Assembly (NCBI GenBank): GCA_017544185.1
Contig: JAFYEQ010000100.1
Coordinates: 1 to 7,893, forward strand
DNA length: 7,893 nt
Direction: 5' to 3'
Source of the DNA: Oscillospiraceae bacterium
GTDB taxonomy: Bacteria; Bacillota; Clostridia; Oscillospirales; Ruminococcaceae
Shown here: positions 5,321 through 7,893 of the stretch, piece by piece
Layout: every line of letters starts with the position of its first letter
Position numbering within the stretch: position 1 is the stretch's first letter
The notes under the pieces: generated by a model
Databases searched by the model: none
Told to the model about the DNA's origin: nothing
The model's input: only the letters and a program-made list of their open reading frames with translations
Made by a program: the position numbers and the translations under genes

Positions 5321-7876
5321 ATGGAAGGGTTAAAAGATTTTCTGATATCTCTGGTCAAGGTTATTATCCCCTGCGCTATCATCGCTCTTGTTGCGTTTAT
5401 CATCGTAAAAATGCAGCCTGAGCCCGTGCCGGAGCCGGATATCGAAGTAAGGGGCTTTGACGATGAGGCATCTGAGATAGTTCTTGAAAACGATAGATTG
5501 AAATTCACGATGGATACAGGTACCACATTCTTTTCCGTAGAAGATAAGAGCTGCGGAAAGATATGGTATTCAAATCCCGTAGATGCGGACAATGATCCGA
5601 AGGCGCTTCCTGCCGATAAGAATCTTCTTAAATCTACGATCGTCCTTACCTACGGCAATATCAACGGTGTCTGGACCATCTATAATAATTATGCGCTAAG
5701 TATCGAAAACGGACTTTACGAGATCGAGCAGAGCGATGATGCCGTTAAGGTCAAGTATACGATCGGTAATGTAAAGAAGGAGTATATCCTTCCCGTAGCC
5801 GTTCCCGAATCCAGAATGGAAGAGCTCCTTGCTCTGATGGAAAAGAAACAGCAGAAGCAGGTAAAGGAATATTACCGTAAGTACGATATCAAGAAACTGC
5901 GTAAGACCGATAACAAGGATGAGCTGCTCGCAAAGTATCCTACTCTTGAAGAAGAGCCTGTCTATGTACTTATTGATTCGGCAGCTGATTATCTGAAGAA
6001 AAAGATTGAAGACATATTCGCAAGCATTGGGTACACACGCGAGGACTATGAGGCGGATCTTGCAAGATATGAGAATAAATCAGATCAGGACATGCCTCTG
6101 TTCAATGTTTCCATCGTGTATCGTCTCGAGAAGAATCAGCTCGTTGTAGAGGTGCCTTACGATGAACTTGAGTACAAATCGGATTACCCCATTGTTACGC
6201 TTAAAGTGCTTCCCTACATGGGAGCCGGCGGAACCGATGCGGAAGGCTTCATCGTAGTACCCGAGAGCGGAGGCGGTCTGATCGCTTTCAATAACGGGAA
6301 ACAGGATCAGAACGCTTATGCATCGCAGATATACGGCTGGGATTACGCCTCGAGCAGAAAAGCCGTTGTCAGTGAGCCCAGGAATGCATTCCCTGCATTC
6401 GGAATCTGCAATGACGGCGCTTCGTTTGTATGCGTAAGCGATATCGGATCATCGTTCGCTTCGGTAAATGCAGATGTAAGCGGACGTGTGAACAGTTACA
6501 ACTTTGCCAATTTTGCTTATTCGGTCCTTCACTATGAGAGTTACGAAGTATCGAGTAAATCAAGTTCGAACTTCTATGTATATGAGTCGGAAGTTCCCGA
6601 TGTAACGGTTACCCAGAGGTACTGCTTCAGCAATAAGACCGATTATATCGGTATGGCAGGCGTTTACAGGGATTATCTTCTTGAAAAATATCCCGAGCTT
6701 GCAAAGGGCAGCGATTCGGATGTTCCCGTAGTCATCGATGTGCTTCAGGCGGTAGATAAGGTTCAGCAGAAGTTCGGTGTTCCGGTATCTGCGGCATATG
6801 CGCTTACTACCTATGACGAGACTCTGGAACTGACCGAAAAGCTTGCTGCGTTGGGACTTACGGATTATAAGATGCGCCTTTCCGGCTGGATGAACGGCGG
6901 AATAAAGCATGACATACTGACAAAGATAAAGCCCGTATCAGACCTAGGCGGCAAAAAGAAGTTTGAGAATATGCTTTCGGGGCTTAAAGCAAATGGCATA
7001 GAGGTATATCTCGACGGACAGTTTGAGTTTGCCTATGACAATGATACTTTCGACGGTTTCATCCTTTTCAGGGATACAGCAAAAATGGTCAGCCGTGAGG
7101 AAGTAGAGTTATATACCTATTCGATCGTCTGGTACGGACAGGAAAAATATAACGATCCGTATTACCTTGTAAAGCCTCAGCATCAGCAGGAATACTTTGA
7201 TACGCTGAAGGATTATGCAAAGAATAAAGGAACCGGTATTTCGGTAAGAAATATTGGATATCTGCTTAATTCGGATTTTAATCCGAAGAACCTTTATACC
7301 AGAGAGAAGATGATCGAACTGCAGCGCGAGATGCTGAAGAGCGCGGCAGCCGAAGGAGAAGGGATCCTCGTCAATTACGGCAATGAATATGCGATCGAAT
7401 ATGCGGATGTCATCACTTCGATGGATATCACGAATTCGAACAACGCCATAATCGATTACGATATACCTTTCTATGAGGCGGCTCTGCACGGACTTAAAGA
7501 CTATACGGCTGCGCCGATCAATCTGGCTGAAGATTACACGCTTGAGCTTCTTAAATCGGCAGAGTACGGAGCGGGACTTTCGTTCATGTTCATGCTTGAG
7601 GATTCGGGTTCGCTGCAGGATACTTTCTACACAAAGTACTACGGAGCGGATTTCGAACGCTGGAGCGAAAGGTTTACGCAGATTATTACAAAGTATAAGA
7701 CTTCGTTCGACGGTCTGAATTCTATGAAGATCACAGGACATGCACCGGTGGGAGACCACTGCCGCATGACAGAATATGAGGACGGAACAAAGGTATATGT
7801 GAACTACGGTTATGCCGATGAGACAGTAGACGGGAAGACGATCCCCGCCAGAGATTACATTGTGGAAAGAAGGTGA
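5321..7876 (+). CDS. Membrane-anchored DUF5696-type protein, glycoside-hydrolase-like
   Basis: An 851-residue protein with one N-terminal membrane segment (about 8-30), then a Pro/Glu-rich linker (32-40) and a long hydrophilic, presumably extracellular part. No lipobox or clear signal-peptidase site is seen, so it is likely a surface anchor. Residues about 50-160 and 255-435 look like beta-sandwich; they are interrupted by a charged helical stretch (164-250, with EKKQQKQVKEYYRKYD). From about 440 the pattern is that of an alpha/beta barrel (YKMRLSGWMNGGIKHD 516-531, IEVYLDGQFEF 560-570, SVRNIGYLLNSDFN 641-654, ILVNYGNEYAIEYAD 682-696, IPFYEAALHGL 715-725). I recognise it as DUF5696, found in Clostridia near YIP1 and sugar importer genes. 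A role in glycan handling, perhaps as a glycosidase with acidic residues such as Asp530, Asp565 or Glu689, is inference. Codon use differs from the genes left of 4.87 kb (more CTT, ATT and GTT). Confidence 0.75.
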   Translation: MEGLKDFLISLVKVIIPCAIIALVAFIIVKMQPEPVPEPDIEVRGFDDEASEIVLENDRLKFTMDTGTTFFSVEDKSCGKIWYSNPVDADNDPKALPADKNLLKSTIVLTYGNINGVWTIYNNYALSIENGLYEIEQSDDAVKVKYTIGNVKKEYILPVAVPESRMEELLALMEKKQQKQVKEYYRKYDIKKLRKTDNKDELLAKYPTLEEEPVYVLIDSAADYLKKKIEDIFASIGYTREDYEADLARYENKSDQDMPLFNVSIVYRLEKNQLVVEVPYDELEYKSDYPIVTLKVLPYMGAGGTDAEGFIVVPESGGGLIAFNNGKQDQNAYASQIYGWDYASSRKAVVSEPRNAFPAFGICNDGASFVCVSDIGSSFASVNADVSGRVNSYNFANFAYSVLHYESYEVSSKSSSNFYVYESEVPDVTVTQRYCFSNKTDYIGMAGVYRDYLLEKYPELAKGSDSDVPVVIDVLQAVDKVQQKFGVPVSAAYALTTYDETLELTEKLAALGLTDYKMRLSGWMNGGIKHDILTKIKPVSDLGGKKKFENMLSGLKANGIEVYLDGQFEFAYDNDTFDGFILFRDTAKMVSREEVELYTYSIVWYGQEKYNDPYYLVKPQHQQEYFDTLKDYAKNKGTGISVRNIGYLLNSDFNPKNLYTREKMIELQREMLKSAAAEGEGILVNYGNEYAIEYADVITSMDITNSNNAIIDYDIPFYEAALHGLKDYTAAPINLAEDYTLELLKSAEYGAGLSFMFMLEDSGSLQDTFYTKYYGADFERWSERFTQIITKYKTSFDGLNSMKITGHAPVGDHCRMTEYEDGTKVYVNYGYADETVDGKTIPARDYIVERR

Positions 7877-7878
7877 TG
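7870..7878 (+). promoter_or_regulatory. Shine-Dalgarno of the next gene, overlapping the DUF5696 stop
   Basis: AAGGTGATG covers the TGA stop at 7874-7876 and precedes the TTG at 7883 by 4 bases. AAGGTGATG is close to the anti-Shine-Dalgarno complement AAGGAGGTGATC. Confidence 0.55.
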
Positions 7879-7882
7879 CACG

Positions 7883-7893
7883 TTGAGTAAGAA
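7883..7893 (+). CDS. Start of a following gene, partial (TTG start)
   Basis: TTG AGT AAG AA reads as fMet-Ser-Lys-(Lys/Asn) and runs off the right edge. It is chosen over the ATG at 7877, which meets TAA after four codons (7889-7891). The spacing to the AAGGTGATG element is right, and the 6-base gap after the DUF5696 stop suggests translational coupling. In related loci a sugar ABC importer permease often lies here, but three codons cannot show that. Confidence 0.45.

Noticed and set aside
5327..5413. Lipoprotein signal in the DUF5696 N-terminus (Cys18)
   Set aside because: The residues before Cys are I-I-P, and Pro at -1 does not fit a lipobox; the hydrophobic stretch continues for 12 residues past the Cys, as in a plain membrane anchor.
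7109..7759. Minus-strand open frame of 216 codons opposite the DUF5696 gene
   Set aside because: Its composition (Arg, Ile and Ser rich) is a by-product of the codon use of the gene on the + strand; no start signal or domain is seen.
1..7893. CRISPR array, tRNA or rRNA
   Set aside because: No regularly spaced repeats and no tRNA or rRNA-like sequence were found by reading the window.

Overview
The window reads as a low-to-mid GC Clostridia-type genome (Oscillospiraceae/Lachnospiraceae-like). This rests on the strong AGGAG-type ribosome binding sites, the sigma-A consensus promoters, a TTG start candidate and the gene families present. I cannot name a species.

Layout. (1) 2-172, + strand: the last 56 codons of a LacI-family regulator. 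(2) 179-212: a perfect 14-bp hairpin between converging genes. (3) 214-1909, - strand: a two-gene operon of an alpha/beta hydrolase followed by a TraX-family membrane protein, driven by a near-consensus promoter whose -10 lies in a perfect 18-bp palindrome. (4) 1910-2124: a divergent control region with a perfect TTGACA-N17-TATAAT promoter facing right. (5) 2125-3945: a complete ABC exporter half-transporter whose ATPase site carries Asp in place of the catalytic Glu, the pattern of the degenerate subunit of a heterodimeric exporter. (6) 3923-5305: an ORF that starts as the expected partner half-transporter, loses its ATPase domain, and changes in frame near 4868-4891 into the C-terminal membrane part of a YIP1-family protein. 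(7) 5321-7876: a membrane-anchored DUF5696 protein with a glycoside-hydrolase-like look. (8) from 7883: the likely start of another gene.

The main observation is the seam near 4.87-4.89 kb. Everything left of it looks like one locus (LacI / hydrolase-TraX / heterodimeric ABC exporter, ATA-rich isoleucine codons). Everything right of it looks like another (YIP1-DUF5696, as often found with carbohydrate ABC importer genes, ATC/ATT isoleucine codons). The 460-codon ORF spanning it lacks the C-terminal half of one protein and the N-terminal part of the other. The likeliest explanations are a deletion or recombination between loci, or a chimeric assembly. A working novel fusion is possible but less likely, because the ABC pair would lose its only catalytically complete ATPase. 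I do not see a convincing undescribed biological system apart from this.
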